64,000 bases of DNA from Mycobacterium sp. NBC_00419. GTDB lineage: Bacteria; Actinomycetota; Actinomycetes; Mycobacteriales; Mycobacteriaceae. Shown piece after piece: positions 42,754 through 51,942 of the stretch (positions within the stretch are counted from its first letter, which is position 1; each line of letters opens with the position of its first letter). The notes under the pieces are model-generated. The model searched no databases and was not told the origin of the DNA. It saw only the letters and a program-made list of their open reading frames with translations. The stretch lies in NCBI RefSeq assembly GCF_036023875.1, contig NZ_CP107931.1, positions 2,480,001 through 2,544,000 on the forward strand, written 5' to 3'. Made by a program: the position numbers and the translations under genes.

Positions 42754-43580
42754 CCTTCACCGACGCCGCCGCACAGTCGAAGACCTTCACCCGGGCCTGG
42801 GGTGACCTGATCGACGGCTTCCGCAAGCGCGAGCTCTGGCTGCACCTGGGCTGGCAGGACATCAAGCAGAAGTACCGTCGCTCGGTACTGGGCCCGTGGT
42901 GGATCACCATCGCCACCGGCGCCACCGCCGTGGCGATGGGTGCGCTCTACTCGCAGCTGTTCCACCTCAAGCTCTCCGAGCATCTGCCCTACGTGACGCT
43001 CGGGCTGATCATCTGGAACATGATCAACGCCTCCATCCTGGAAGGCGCCGACGTGTTCATCGCCAACGAGGGGCTGATCAAGCAGCTGCCCACTCCGCTG
43101 AGCGTGCATGTGTACCGGTTGGTGTGGCGGCAGATGATCCTGTTCGGGCACAACATCGTCATCTACGTCGTGATCGCGATGATCTTCCCCAAACCGTGGT
43201 CATGGGCCGACTTGACGGTGATCCCGGCGCTGCTGTTGATCATGCTGAACTGCGTATGGGTCTCGTTCTGCTTCGGCATCCTGGCCACCCGCTACCGCGA
43301 TATCGGCCCGCTGCTGTTCTCGATCGTGCAGCTGCTGTTCTTCATGACACCGATCATCTGGAACGCCGAGACACTCGAGCAGCAGGGCGCGGGCCGGTGG
43401 GCCAAGATCATCGAGCTGAACCCGCTGTTGCACTACCTGGACATCCTGCGTGCCCCACTGCTGGGCGCCCATCAGGAGCTGCGGCACTGGATCGTGGTGC
43501 TCGCCCTGACGGTGATCGGCTGGCTGCTGGCGGCGTTGGCGCTACGGCAATACCGGGCGCGGGTTCCGTACTGGGTGTAG
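42750..43580 (+). CDS. wzm: ABC transporter permease for galactan export (Wzm-like, Rv3783-type)
   Basis: A 276-residue ABC-2 type permease with six hydrophobic segments and the N-terminal amphipathic region typical of polysaccharide exporters (ELWLHLGWQDIKQKYRRSVLGPWW). It pairs with the Wzt-like ATPase two genes upstream. The GTG start at 42750 overlaps the glfT1 stop by four bases. The operon ends here; the next gene has its own promoter and is not part of the cluster. Confidence 0.92.
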   Translation: MTFTDAAAQSKTFTRAWGDLIDGFRKRELWLHLGWQDIKQKYRRSVLGPWWITIATGATAVAMGALYSQLFHLKLSEHLPYVTLGLIIWNMINASILEGADVFIANEGLIKQLPTPLSVHVYRLVWRQMILFGHNIVIYVVIAMIFPKPWSWADLTVIPALLLIMLNCVWVSFCFGILATRYRDIGPLLFSIVQLLFFMTPIIWNAETLEQQGAGRWAKIIELNPLLHYLDILRAPLLGAHQELRHWIVVLALTVIGWLLAALALRQYRARVPYWV

Positions 43581-43714
43581 CACCGGGCGGTTCTCGTCGG
43601 ACCGTTGGCCTAACGTCAAGATGCGCGCGCACCACCCGTACGGGCGCATTTCAGATGAGTCGCGTGGTCAGACCTGTGTTGTCTCAGGAGAAGGCAACTT
43701 GTCGCCGGGTTGAG

Positions 43715-43735
43715 TATACTCGAACGTATGTTCGA
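43715..43735 (+). promoter_or_regulatory. -10 hexamer and LexA/SOS box over the start of the HNH gene
   Basis: TATACT at 43715-43720 lies within the perfect palindrome GAGTATACTC (43712-43721). It is followed by TCGAAC-GTAT-GTTCGA at 43720-43735, a perfect match to the mycobacterial SOS box TCGAAC(N4)GTTCGA. The ATG at 43728 lies inside the box, so the transcript is probably leaderless and controlled by LexA. Confidence 0.78.
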
Positions 43736-45233
43736 TAGTGGTCTTGTCTCCGCTGATGACGGCGCTGTAGTCGCCGCTATCGAGGAGTGGGCCGTCAGTG
43801 AGGCGAAGGCCGCCGCGCGCCGGATCGCGGCCGTCGGTGAGCTGGTGCGGCGACGCTGCGGGGACGACGCGCGGGATCGCTGGGCGTGTGATTCCTGGGA
43901 CGCCGCAGCCGCGGAGGTCTCAGCGGCGTTGGGCATCCCGCATGGCCGTGCCTCGGGCGAGATGCACCTGAGTCAGGCCATGCGGCATCGCCTTCCCCGG
44001 GTCGGCGCACTGTTCATGGCAGGCCGGCTGAGCTATCAGGTGTGCAGCGCCATCGGCTGGCGCACCATGCTCGTCGAAGACGAGGAGGCGCTGGCTCTCA
44101 TCGACAGCGCCCTCGCCGAAGCCGCGGTGCTCTGGGGTCCGATGTCGGAGTACAAACTGGGGCAAGCCATCGACGTGTGGATCGACCGGTACGACCCGGC
44201 AGCGCTGCGACGGACACGCGCAAAGGCGCGCAGTCGCGACGTGGAACTGGGATCCCGCGACGACGCGGCGGGCACAACAGCGTTGCGGGGTCGGCTGTTT
44301 TCGACGGATGCGGCGATGCTGGATCGCCGGCTCACCCAGATGGCGCATGGTGTCTGCGACGACGACCCGCGCACCATCGCCCAGCGCCGGGCCGATGCCC
44401 TCGGCGCGCTGGCGGCCGGTTCCGACCGGCTGGCCTGCACCTGCGGCTCACCCGAATGCCCCGCGGGTTCCGACGATGGCCGCGGGTCGAGCATCGTGAT
44501 CCACGTCCTGACAGAGGCTGAAGTGCTTGCCGGTGAACCGGATCCGGCCATGTCGGGTGAGACCGAGAAGCTGCGGTTCACGCGGGACACGCCATTGGCC
44601 GAGCTGTTGACACCCAGCCCGGAACCCGAGCCGACCGCCAAGCCGTCGACCGCGGTACTCACCGGGCGTGGCGGAATCGTGCCGCCTGCTCTGCTCGCGC
44701 AGATGATCCGCTCGGGAGCCAAGGTGCGCTTCCTGCGACGGCCGGGCGACGAGCCGGAACCGGGCTATCGACCCTCGACCGCCTTGGCTGAGTTCGTTCG
44801 CCTGCGCGACCTGACCTGCCGATTCCCGAATTGCGATGTGCCAGCGGAGTTCTGCGATATCGACCATACGGTGCCGTGGCCGCTCGGCCCGACACACGCG
44901 TCGAACCTGTCGTGCAAGTGCCGAAAACACCACCTGCTCAAGACATTTTGGGAGGGCTGGTCCGATCGACAGTTGCCGGACGGAACGCTCATCTGGACAT
45001 CGCCGGCGGGCAAGCGCTACGTCACCCATCCCGGCAGCCGATTACTCATCCCGCAGTGGAACACCACGACCGCTGAACTACCCGAGCCATCGGGTGACCC
45101 GCCGCGAGCAACGGGCCTGATGATGCCGGCCCGGCGACGAACCCGGGCTGCCCAGCGCGCCTTGAACATCCGGCGTGAGCGTGCGCTCAATGACGTTCTG
45201 GTCGCCGACCGCAACGCACCGGCGCCGTTCTGA
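43728..45233 (+). CDS. DUF222/13E12-repeat family HNH endonuclease-like protein
   Basis: A 501-residue protein with the N-terminal DUF222 region of the 13E12 repeat family ([27 protein letters not shown]) and a C-terminal HNH nuclease domain ([33 protein letters not shown], then CRKHH, with paired cysteines for zinc). Members are common in mycobacteria and often multicopy; their DNA role is not established. ATG 43728 was chosen over one six codons upstream because of the -10 hexamer and SOS box placed over it. This suggests induction by DNA damage. It stands apart from the galactan genes, with its own promoter, and may be an insertion in the cluster. Confidence 0.88.
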   Translation: MFDSGLVSADDGAVVAAIEEWAVSEAKAAARRIAAVGELVRRRCGDDARDRWACDSWDAAAAEVSAALGIPHGRASGEMHLSQAMRHRLPRVGALFMAGRLSYQVCSAIGWRTMLVEDEEALALIDSALAEAAVLWGPMSEYKLGQAIDVWIDRYDPAALRRTRAKARSRDVELGSRDDAAGTTALRGRLFSTDAAMLDRRLTQMAHGVCDDDPRTIAQRRADALGALAAGSDRLACTCGSPECPAGSDDGRGSSIVIHVLTEAEVLAGEPDPAMSGETEKLRFTRDTPLAELLTPSPEPEPTAKPSTAVLTGRGGIVPPALLAQMIRSGAKVRFLRRPGDEPEPGYRPSTALAEFVRLRDLTCRFPNCDVPAEFCDIDHTVPWPLGPTHASNLSCKCRKHHLLKTFWEGWSDRQLPDGTLIWTSPAGKRYVTHPGSRLLIPQWNTTTAELPEPSGDPPRATGLMMPARRRTRAAQRALNIRRERALNDVLVADRNAPAPF

Positions 45234-45314
45234 CCCGGTTGCGCAAAATCCCCCGCTCCGTACTGACGCCCGCGTAAATTACTCCCCGGGGTGCTCCTTA
45301 TATGAGGAGATGAC

Positions 45315-46109
45315 ATGCGTCTACGCAGCGCAGGTAAGGCTAGGTATTCCGGGACACTTCTGGCCTGCGCGGCTGCCGCAGGCACGCTCGCGACAGCGGG
45401 GCTGGGCTCAGCTCCCGCAGCCAACGCGAGCTGCGCGTCGTTCTTCGGCATCGGCAACAGCGCCGATTGCAGCAGCACCATCACCACCATCGCGATCGCA
45501 CTCGGCAACAATGCAACCGCCCACGCCGGCGGCCTGTTCGGTGCCGCATTCGCGATCGGCACGGATGCGCAGGCCTACATCGCCAATGGACCCTTCCTGG
45601 GCGGCGGCGGGTACTTCAACACCGCGATCGCCGTGGGCACCAAGAGTTACGCGCAGACGGGTGGCCTGTTCTCCATCGCGGTGGCCAGCGGCGACAACAC
45701 CGGCGCCAATGCCGGCCTGGGCACCAGCCCGTTCACCGGCACAACCCAGATCGGCAACATCACACTGGCATTGCGGGGCCCTGGCCGTCCGCTCGCGGTG
45801 AGCGAGTCAGAGGGCATTGGCAACCTTGCCGTGGTGCTCGGGCAAGACCAGACCGCTCAGGCAAGGGGCGTGGGCAATACCGCATTCAGCTTCTTCGGAA
45901 CCGGCAGTGACGCCGAGGCATTCGGGGCGCTGAGCAACGCCACCAACCTGTTCACCGACCACACCTCGACGGCGAGTTACGACATCTTCCCGCCCAATGC
46001 CGCCTTCGCCAGCGTGGCATTCACGATCTTGGGCAAGAGCAACACGGTCGCGGCGGGTCCGGGTCCGTTCGCGGTAGCGGGCCGGGCTTCCACATCAACG
46101 ACGTCGTAG
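45315..46109 (+). CDS. Secreted protein with YadA-head-like repeats; C-terminal frameshift
   Basis: The open frame encodes 264 residues with a signal peptide (LLACAAAAGTLATAGLGSAPAANA). A series of repeats of the type AIALGNNATAHAGG, AFAIGTDAQAYIANG and AIAVGTKSYAQTGG follows, which resemble the left-handed roll repeats of trimeric adhesin heads. At about 46079 the reading shifts by one base. In the other frame a mycobacterial-looking C-terminus (GPGFHINDVVVGGAAAQHK, ending KN) is open to TAG at 46220-46222. A single missing G in the run around 46079 would join the two. GAGGAGA lies upstream of the ATG. Function unknown. Confidence 0.72.
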   Translation: MRLRSAGKARYSGTLLACAAAAGTLATAGLGSAPAANASCASFFGIGNSADCSSTITTIAIALGNNATAHAGGLFGAAFAIGTDAQAYIANGPFLGGGGYFNTAIAVGTKSYAQTGGLFSIAVASGDNTGANAGLGTSPFTGTTQIGNITLALRGPGRPLAVSESEGIGNLAVVLGQDQTAQARGVGNTAFSFFGTGSDAEAFGALSNATNLFTDHTSTASYDIFPPNAAFASVAFTILGKSNTVAAGPGPFAVAGRASTSTTS

Positions 46110-46222
46110 TGGGCGGGGCCGCGGCTCAACACAAGGCCACCACGTCGGCATCGGCCTCCGTGGCTAAGGCGCCCACCGGACACAAGGCAGCCGCCGCATC
46201 AGCGCGGCACGCGAAGAACTAG
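46079..46222 (+). pseudogene. Out-of-frame C-terminal remainder of the secreted protein gene
   Basis: This is read one base back from the main frame. It gives a 47-residue continuation beginning GPGFHINDVVVGG and rich in Ala, Lys and Thr at the end. It has no start of its own, so it is best taken as the true 3' end of the gene at 45315 separated by a frameshift or a sequencing error. Confidence 0.65.
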
Positions 46223-46228
46223 CCGGGC

Positions 46229-46663
46229 TCAGCCCGGGTAGGACCCATGGTCGGGTTCGGGCCCGAACCGGAAGCGTCGGCCGGAAACCTCCGACGGCGT
46301 CACGCGCACGAAGCGAAGCTTCTCAGTCGCCACCCACGGCAGGAGTTGCGCCCGTTCGGCTTCGTGGACGTCGTCGGCGGCGGTCAACACCTGAGCCGTG
46401 CCGCGGACAATCACGCTCCAGCCCTCACTGGTCGTGTGATCGTCGACCTCGAAGAGCACCTTGTCGTTCATCACAGTGCTGAACAACTTGGTGCCCTCCG
46501 CGGTCCGGAACAGCAGCGTGCGGTTCTGGGTGACGAAGTTGACCGGGAAGATCTCGAGCTGATCGCCGATATGGGTGACCAGCCGACCCAGCGCGACGCT
46601 GTTCAGCAGATCCCAACTCTCGTCAGCGCTGAGTACCGTAATCGGACCCTGTTCGACTGTCAT
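46229..46663 (-). CDS. Pyridoxamine 5'-phosphate oxidase-like flavin-binding protein
   Basis: A 144-residue protein with the split beta-barrel fold of the PPOX-like family (LLNSVALGRLVTHIGDQLEIFPVNFV, LFRTAEGTKLFSTV, SGWSVIV-type strand EGWSVIVRGTAQVL). Members bind FMN, F420 or heme; the cofactor here is not readable. ATG 46663 gives the family length; the longer open frame upstream is not needed. It is convergent with the frameshifted secreted protein gene, seven bases from its extended end. Confidence 0.82.
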   Translation of the reverse strand: MTVEQGPITVLSADESWDLLNSVALGRLVTHIGDQLEIFPVNFVTQNRTLLFRTAEGTKLFSTVMNDKVLFEVDDHTTSEGWSVIVRGTAQVLTAADDVHEAERAQLLPWVATEKLRFVRVTPSEVSGRRFRFGPEPDHGSYPG

Positions 46664-46804
46664 GGCCAGATTTTGCCCCGGCAATGAGTGGCTCGCATAG
46701 GGTCCAACGACCCTTCGCCAGCGCGACGATCGACCCCGCGCAACCTGCCGCGACGGCGCCACCCCCGATACCTGGTGAAGCCATTGGGGGGCAACGGAAT
46801 CCGG

Positions 46805-47428
46805 TCAGCCGGTCAGCGTCGCCAACTCGGCCCGCAGGTTCTCCTGCGCCAGCGGCTCCCAATGCCGGCGAGCATGCTCGGTGCGGAAGACACCCGGACC
46901 GCCCAGCAGACTGGCCAACACCTGCAGACGCCCCTTGCGGAACACGTCGTCGGGGACGTGCCGGTACTCCGCACGGATGGCAGCGGTGTTGGCCACATAC
47001 CGCTCACGGGGTACGGCCAGTGACGCCAGATCCGCATCGGAGAGCACCTCCCCGTTGTGGTCGCCGGGCGCCGGATCGTGGGTGACGGTCATCCGGATCA
47101 ACCGGGCCACTTCGTCGACCAACTGCGGTGGCACCCCCAACCCGGACAGGTCGTCCTCAGCCCGGCGGGCGCTGAGCTCCTCGTCGTCGGGGCGTCCCGC
47201 GTACACCGAGTCGTGGTACCAGGCAGCCAGTCGGACGGCATCGGCATCCTCGGCGAGAACGGCCAGCTCCTCGACATGACCGAGGATGTCGCGCAGGTGT
47301 TCAAGGGAGTGGTAGCGGCGGTGCGGCTCCGACCAGGCAGCCAGCAGCTCGCGGCCGACGTTCTGAGCGCCGGGGTCCGCGGTATGCCGGGCGAGTAACT
47401 CCGCCCATCTCTCGAGCAGGTCCTGCAC
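46805..47428 (-). CDS. HD-domain protein (predicted metal-dependent phosphohydrolase)
   Basis: About 207 residues with the HD superfamily pattern: [14 protein letters not shown] early, then AAWYHDSVY (His-Asp) and later DADLASL. The reaction and substrate are not known. The start is uncertain: GTG 47428 is given, but GTG 47443 five codons upstream is in frame too. About 140 bases between this gene and the PPOX-like gene hold no coding feature that I can support. It is divergent from the GtrA gene by about 64 bases. Confidence 0.8.
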   Translation of the reverse strand: MQDLLERWAELLARHTADPGAQNVGRELLAAWSEPHRRYHSLEHLRDILGHVEELAVLAEDADAVRLAAWYHDSVYAGRPDDEELSARRAEDDLSGLGVPPQLVDEVARLIRMTVTHDPAPGDHNGEVLSDADLASLAVPRERYVANTAAIRAEYRHVPDDVFRKGRLQVLASLLGGPGVFRTEHARRHWEPLAQENLRAELATLTG

Positions 47429-47479
47429 ACCTCTATGGTGCACAGGTCACGGCGCTGACGCGAAGCGGCCCGGGGAAAC

Positions 47480-47485
47480 TAAGCT
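47480..47485 (+). promoter_or_regulatory. -10 hexamer of the GtrA-type gene
   Basis: TAAGCT, seven bases before the GTG at 47493. The spacing fits a leaderless transcript. Inferred from the TANNNT consensus. Confidence 0.5.
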
Positions 47486-47492
47486 TCAGCGC

Positions 47493-47906
47493 GTGTCCGA
47501 GACAACCCCGGCGGCCCCGCTGAGCCTCAGAACGCAGGTCGTGCGGTTCGTCGTCACCGGTGGCTTGTCCGCGATCGTCGACTTCGGCCTCTATGTCCTG
47601 CTGTACAAGGCCGGGGGCGTCCAGGTGGACCTCGCCAAGGCGCTGAGCTTCATCGTCGGGACGATCACGGCCTACCTGATCAATCGGCGCTGGACGTTCC
47701 AGGCTCCGCCCAGCCGGTCCCGGTTCCTGGCGGTCATGGCGCTCTACGCGCTGACCTTCGCCGTCCAGGTGGGGCTTAACCACTTCACCCTGCATCTTCT
47801 CGACTACCGCACCTGGGCGCTACCCGTCGCGTTCGTGATCGCACAGGGCACCGCGACCGTGATCAACTTCATCGTTCAACGGGTCTGGATCTTCCGGCTG
47901 CGGTGA
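47493..47906 (+). CDS. GtrA family membrane protein (Rv3789-type)
   Basis: A 137-residue protein with four hydrophobic helices and the GtrA pattern [22 protein letters not shown], then LINRRWTF and FIVQRVWIF. In M. tuberculosis the homologue Rv3789 was proposed as a flippase for decaprenylphosphoryl-arabinose and later as an anchor for other cell-wall enzymes; the exact role is disputed. It precedes dprE1 by 31 bases. The GTG start at 47493 is supported by the upstream -10 hexamer. Confidence 0.9.
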   Translation: MSETTPAAPLSLRTQVVRFVVTGGLSAIVDFGLYVLLYKAGGVQVDLAKALSFIVGTITAYLINRRWTFQAPPSRSRFLAVMALYALTFAVQVGLNHFTLHLLDYRTWALPVAFVIAQGTATVINFIVQRVWIFRLR

Positions 47907-47924
47907 CCGTAGGGCCCCGCACGG

Positions 47925-47930
47925 TACCCT
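47925..47930 (+). promoter_or_regulatory. -10 hexamer before dprE1
   Basis: TACCCT, seven bases before the ATG of dprE1, suggesting a leaderless transcript in addition to read-through from the GtrA gene. Confidence 0.5.
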
Positions 47931-47937
47931 CGTCACG

Positions 47938-49311
47938 ATGTCCACAACCACGACAACCCGGCGCCTGAGCGGCTGGGGACGCACCGCGCCCACCGTCGCC
48001 GAGGTGTTGTCGACGCCGGACCCCGAGGTGATCGTCAAGGCCGTGGCGCGCGCCGCCGACGACAATCAGCGCGGTGTGATCGCCCGCGGGCTGGGCCGTT
48101 CCTACGGCGACAACGCCCAGAACGGCGGCGGTCTGGTCATCGATATGAGCGCGCTGGACCGCATCCACTCCATCGACTCCGACACCCGCCTGGTCGACGT
48201 CGACGCGGGCGTGAACCTCGACCAGCTGATGAAGGCCGCCCTGCCGTTCGGGCTGTGGGTGCCGGTGCTGCCGGGCACCCGCCAGGTCACCGTCGGCGGT
48301 GCGATCGGATGCGACATCCACGGCAAGAACCACCACAGCGCCGGCAGCTTCGGCAACCACGTGCGATCGATGGAGCTGCTGACCGCTGACGGGCAGGTCC
48401 GCACCGTCACGCCCGACGGCGAAGGCGCCGACGTGTTCTGGGCAACCGTCGGCGGCAACGGACTTACCGGCATCATCCTGCGGGCCACCATCGAGATGAC
48501 CCCCACCGAGACCGCCTACTTCATCGCCGACGGTGACGTCACCCACACTCTGGACGAGACCATCGCCTTCCACAGTGACGGAAGCGAATCCAACTACACC
48601 TACTCCAGCGCATGGTTCGACGCGATCAGCGCTCCGCCGAAGCTGGGCCGCGCCGCCATCTCCCGCGGCTCACTGGCCCGGCTGGACCAGCTTCCCAAGA
48701 AGCTGCAGAAGAACCCCCTGAAGTTCGATGCGCCACAACTACTTACGCTGCCCGACGTCTTTCCCAACGGGCTGGCCAACAAGTACACCTTCGGCCCGAT
48801 CGGCGAACTGTGGTACCGCAAGTCGGGTACCTACCGCGGCAAGGTCCAGAACCTGACGCAGTTCTACCACCCGCTGGACATGTTCGGCGAGTGGAACCGG
48901 GCCTACGGGCCGGCCGGCTTCCTGCAGTACCAGTTCGTGGTGCCGACCGAGGCGGTCGACGAGTTCAAGGCCATCATCGTCGACATCCAGCGCTCCGGGC
49001 ACTACTCGTTCCTCAACGTGTTCAAGCTCTTCGGGCCGGGAAACCAAGCCCCGCTGAGCTTTCCGATCCCCGGCTGGAACGTGTGCGTGGATTTCCCCAT
49101 CAAGGCCGGGCTCAGCGAGTTCGTCGACGAGCTGGACAGCCGCGTGCTGCAGTTCGGTGGGCGGCTCTACACAGCCAAGGATTCTCGCACCACGGCGGAC
49201 ACCTTCCACGCCATGTATCCACGTATCGACGAGTGGATTGCAGTGCGCCGCAAGGTGGATCCAGACGGGGTATTCATGTCCGATATGGCCCGACGCTTGG
49301 AGCTTTACTAA
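47938..49311 (+). CDS. dprE1: Decaprenylphosphoryl-beta-D-ribose 2'-oxidase DprE1
   Basis: A 457-residue FAD-dependent oxidase that performs the first step of epimerising decaprenylphosphoryl ribose to arabinose, the donor for all arabinan synthesis. The FAD domain ([37 protein letters not shown]) and the substrate domain are intact. The cysteine attacked by benzothiazinones is present as Cys383 in GWNVCVDFP; counting from the C-terminus it matches Cys387 of M. tuberculosis. The stop is directly followed by the ATG of dprE2, so the two subunits are co-translated. The start at 47938 has a -10 hexamer seven bases upstream. Confidence 0.96.
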   Translation: MSTTTTTRRLSGWGRTAPTVAEVLSTPDPEVIVKAVARAADDNQRGVIARGLGRSYGDNAQNGGGLVIDMSALDRIHSIDSDTRLVDVDAGVNLDQLMKAALPFGLWVPVLPGTRQVTVGGAIGCDIHGKNHHSAGSFGNHVRSMELLTADGQVRTVTPDGEGADVFWATVGGNGLTGIILRATIEMTPTETAYFIADGDVTHTLDETIAFHSDGSESNYTYSSAWFDAISAPPKLGRAAISRGSLARLDQLPKKLQKNPLKFDAPQLLTLPDVFPNGLANKYTFGPIGELWYRKSGTYRGKVQNLTQFYHPLDMFGEWNRAYGPAGFLQYQFVVPTEAVDEFKAIIVDIQRSGHYSFLNVFKLFGPGNQAPLSFPIPGWNVCVDFPIKAGLSEFVDELDSRVLQFGGRLYTAKDSRTTADTFHAMYPRIDEWIAVRRKVDPDGVFMSDMARRLELY

Positions 49312-50094
49312 ATGGTCTTCGACGCCACCGGCAACCCGCAGACGATCCTGCTGCTGGGCGGAACCTCCGAGATCGGCCTGGCCATCGTCGCGCGTTATCT
49401 GCGCAACGCCAAGGCGCGGGTCACCCTGGCGGACCTGCCGAATGCCCCTAAGCGCGATGCCGCCATCGCACAACTGGAGGCCGCCGGCGCGAAGTCGGTG
49501 GAATACGTCGACTTCGATGCCCTGGACACCGCCAGCCACCCCGATGTCGTCGAAAAGGCTTGGGCACACGGTGATGTCGACGTCGCAATCGTGGCGTTCG
49601 GCATCCTTGGCGATGCCGAGGAACTCTGGCAGAACCAGGCCAAGGCGGTACTGAGCGCCCAGATCAACTACACCGCAGCGGTTTCGGTGGGTGTGCTGAT
49701 CGGCGAGAAGATGCGCGCCCAGGGCTCCGGCCAGATCATCGCCATGAGCTCGGTGGCCGGTGAGCGAGTGCGTCGCAACAACTTCGTCTACGGTTCCACC
49801 AAAGCCGGCCTCGACGGCTTTTACCTCGGCCTCGGAGAGGCCTTGCGCGAGTTCGGTGTTCACGTACTGGTGATCCGGCCCGGCCAGGTGCGCACCACCA
49901 CCACACTGGAACACTGGAAGGCCACCGGCGCCAAGGAAGCACCCTTCACCGTCAACGCCGACGACGTCGCCGAACTGGCCGTGACGTCGGCCGCCAAGGG
50001 CAAGACCCTGGTGTGGGCGCCGGGCCAGGTGCGGGTCCTGATGTCGGTGCTGCGGCACATTCCGCGCCCGATCTTCCGCAAGCTGCCGATCTAG
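49312..50094 (+). CDS. dprE2: Decaprenylphospho-beta-D-erythro-pentofuranosid-2-ulose 2-reductase DprE2
   Basis: A 260-residue SDR enzyme that reduces the keto intermediate made by DprE1 to decaprenylphosphoryl-arabinose with NADH. The nucleotide motif GGTSEIG (residues about 16-22) and the catalytic YGSTK (Tyr and Lys) are visible. The ATG follows the dprE1 stop without a gap. aftA starts six bases after its stop. The order matches Rv3791. Confidence 0.95.
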   Translation: MVFDATGNPQTILLLGGTSEIGLAIVARYLRNAKARVTLADLPNAPKRDAAIAQLEAAGAKSVEYVDFDALDTASHPDVVEKAWAHGDVDVAIVAFGILGDAEELWQNQAKAVLSAQINYTAAVSVGVLIGEKMRAQGSGQIIAMSSVAGERVRRNNFVYGSTKAGLDGFYLGLGEALREFGVHVLVIRPGQVRTTTTLEHWKATGAKEAPFTVNADDVAELAVTSAAKGKTLVWAPGQVRVLMSVLRHIPRPIFRKLPI

Positions 50095-50100
50095 CCCCGC

Positions 50101-51942
50101 ATGCGCAGCGTCTTGGCCACGACCGGCCAGATGGTCGCGGGAGCCTGTGTCGCCGTTGTCGTTTCGGCCATCTCGCTGTTCGCGATCGCCACGGTCGAAT
50201 GGCCCGCGTTCCCGTCGTCGAACCAGCTGCACGCCCTGACCACCGTCGGCCAGGTCGGCTGCCTGGTCCTGCTGGTCGGCACGGGTTTCCTCTGGCGCCG
50301 CGGACGTGCCTGGCTGGCCCGCATCGCCGCGGCGGTCGTCCTCTCGGCGTTTACGGTGGTGACCCTCGGCATGCCGCTGGGCGCCACCAAGCTCTACCTC
50401 TTCGGCATCTCGGTGGACCAGCAGTTCCGCACCGAATACCTCGCCAGGCTCACCGAGAGCCCGGCTCTGCGCGACATGACCTACTCCGGTCTGCCGCCCT
50501 TCTACCCGCCGGGCTGGTTCTGGCTGGGCGGACGCGCTGCCGCACTCACCGGAACACCGGCCTGGGAGATGTTCAAACCCTGGGCCATCACCTCGATCGC
50601 CATCGCGGTGGTGCTGGCAATGGTGTTGTGGTCGGCGCTGATTCGATTCGAGTACGCGTTGGTGGTCACGATCGCCACCGCGGCCGTCATGCTCGCCTAC
50701 GGCTCGCCGGAGCCGTACGCGGCGATGATCACCGTGCTGATCCCGCCGGTGCTCGTACTGGCCTGGTCGGGCCTGCGCGGAGGGGCCCGCAGCGGCGGCT
50801 GGGCCGCCGTCGTCGGCGTCGGGATCTTCCTCGGCGTCGCCGCCACCTTCTACACCCTGCTGCTGGGCTATACGGCGTTCACCGTCGTCGTGATGGCCGT
50901 GCTGGTCGCGGTCGGCCGCCGCAGTTTCGGCCCGCTGCTGCGGCTGCTGGTAGCGGGCGTCATCGCCGGGGCCATCGCACTGATCACCTGGCTGCCGTTC
51001 CTGCTGCGGGCCGCCAAGGGCCCGATGAGCGACACCGGCAGCGCCCAGCACTACCTGCCCGCCGACGGCGCCGTCCTGACCTTCCCGATGCTGCAGTTCT
51101 CCCTGCTGGGCGCGCTGTGCATGCTCGGGACGCTGTGGCTGGTCTGGCGGGCCAGCACCTCGGTACGCGCAGCCGCCCTGGGCATTGGGGTGCTGTCGCT
51201 CTACGCCTGGTCGCTGCTGTCGATGCTGACCACCCTGGTCGGCACCACACTGCTGTCCTTCCGGCTGCAGCCCACCCTCACCGTCCTGCTGTCCGCCGCA
51301 GGCGCCTTCGGCTTCATCGAGATCGCCGTGGTGATCGCCGCCAGGACCACCCGCAAGGTCATCCCGGTGGCCGCCGCGATCGGGCTGATCGGGGCCATCG
51401 GCTTCAGCCAGGACATCCCCGACGTGCTGCGCCCCGACCTGACCGTTGCCTACACCGACACCGACGGCAACGGCCAGCGTGGTGACCGCAGACCGCCCGG
51501 CGCCGAGAAGTACTACGACCAGATCGACGGGGCCATCCAGCAGATCACCGGCAGACCCCGCGAGGACACCGTGGTGATGACTGCCGACTACAGCTTCCTG
51601 TCCTACTACCCGTACTACGGATTCCAGGGGCTGACCTCGCACTACGCCAATCCGCTTGCCGAGTTCGACAAGCGTGCAGCGGCCATCGAATCGTGGGGTG
51701 AGCTCAAGAACACCGACCAGTTCGTCAAAGCCCTCGACACGCTGCCGTGGAAGGCGCCGACGGTGTTCCTGATGCGCCGCGGAGCCAACGACACCTACAC
51801 CCTGCGACTGGCCCAGGACGTCTACCCCAACCAGCCCAACGTGCGGCGCTACGCCGTCGAACTCAACGCCGAGTTGTTCAAGGGTCCGCAGTTCACCGTC
51901 AAGGACATCGGACCGTTCATCCTGGCCATCAGGAATCCGTAG
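50101..51942 (+). CDS. aftA: Arabinofuranosyltransferase AftA
   Basis: A 613-residue GT-C membrane protein with about 11 hydrophobic helices and a C-terminal extracytoplasmic domain. AftA transfers the first arabinofuranose from decaprenylphosphoryl-arabinose to the galactan chain. The first helix ([21 protein letters not shown]) is followed by a large loop and [19 protein letters not shown]. The ATG at 50101 is six bases after dprE2. Its TAG shares a base with the GTG start of embC. It is slightly shorter than the M. tuberculosis protein (643, from memory). Confidence 0.93.
   Translation: MRSVLATTGQMVAGACVAVVVSAISLFAIATVEWPAFPSSNQLHALTTVGQVGCLVLLVGTGFLWRRGRAWLARIAAAVVLSAFTVVTLGMPLGATKLYLFGISVDQQFRTEYLARLTESPALRDMTYSGLPPFYPPGWFWLGGRAAALTGTPAWEMFKPWAITSIAIAVVLAMVLWSALIRFEYALVVTIATAAVMLAYGSPEPYAAMITVLIPPVLVLAWSGLRGGARSGGWAAVVGVGIFLGVAATFYTLLLGYTAFTVVVMAVLVAVGRRSFGPLLRLLVAGVIAGAIALITWLPFLLRAAKGPMSDTGSAQHYLPADGAVLTFPMLQFSLLGALCMLGTLWLVWRASTSVRAAALGIGVLSLYAWSLLSMLTTLVGTTLLSFRLQPTLTVLLSAAGAFGFIEIAVVIAARTTRKVIPVAAAIGLIGAIGFSQDIPDVLRPDLTVAYTDTDGNGQRGDRRPPGAEKYYDQIDGAIQQITGRPREDTVVMTADYSFLSYYPYYGFQGLTSHYANPLAEFDKRAAAIESWGELKNTDQFVKALDTLPWKAPTVFLMRRGANDTYTLRLAQDVYPNQPNVRRYAVELNAELFKGPQFTVKDIGPFILAIRNP

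Noticed and set aside
44600..44700. Pro/Glu-rich segment of the HNH protein as a separate inserted domain
   Set aside because: Linkers of this kind between DUF222 and HNH are usual in the 13E12 family.
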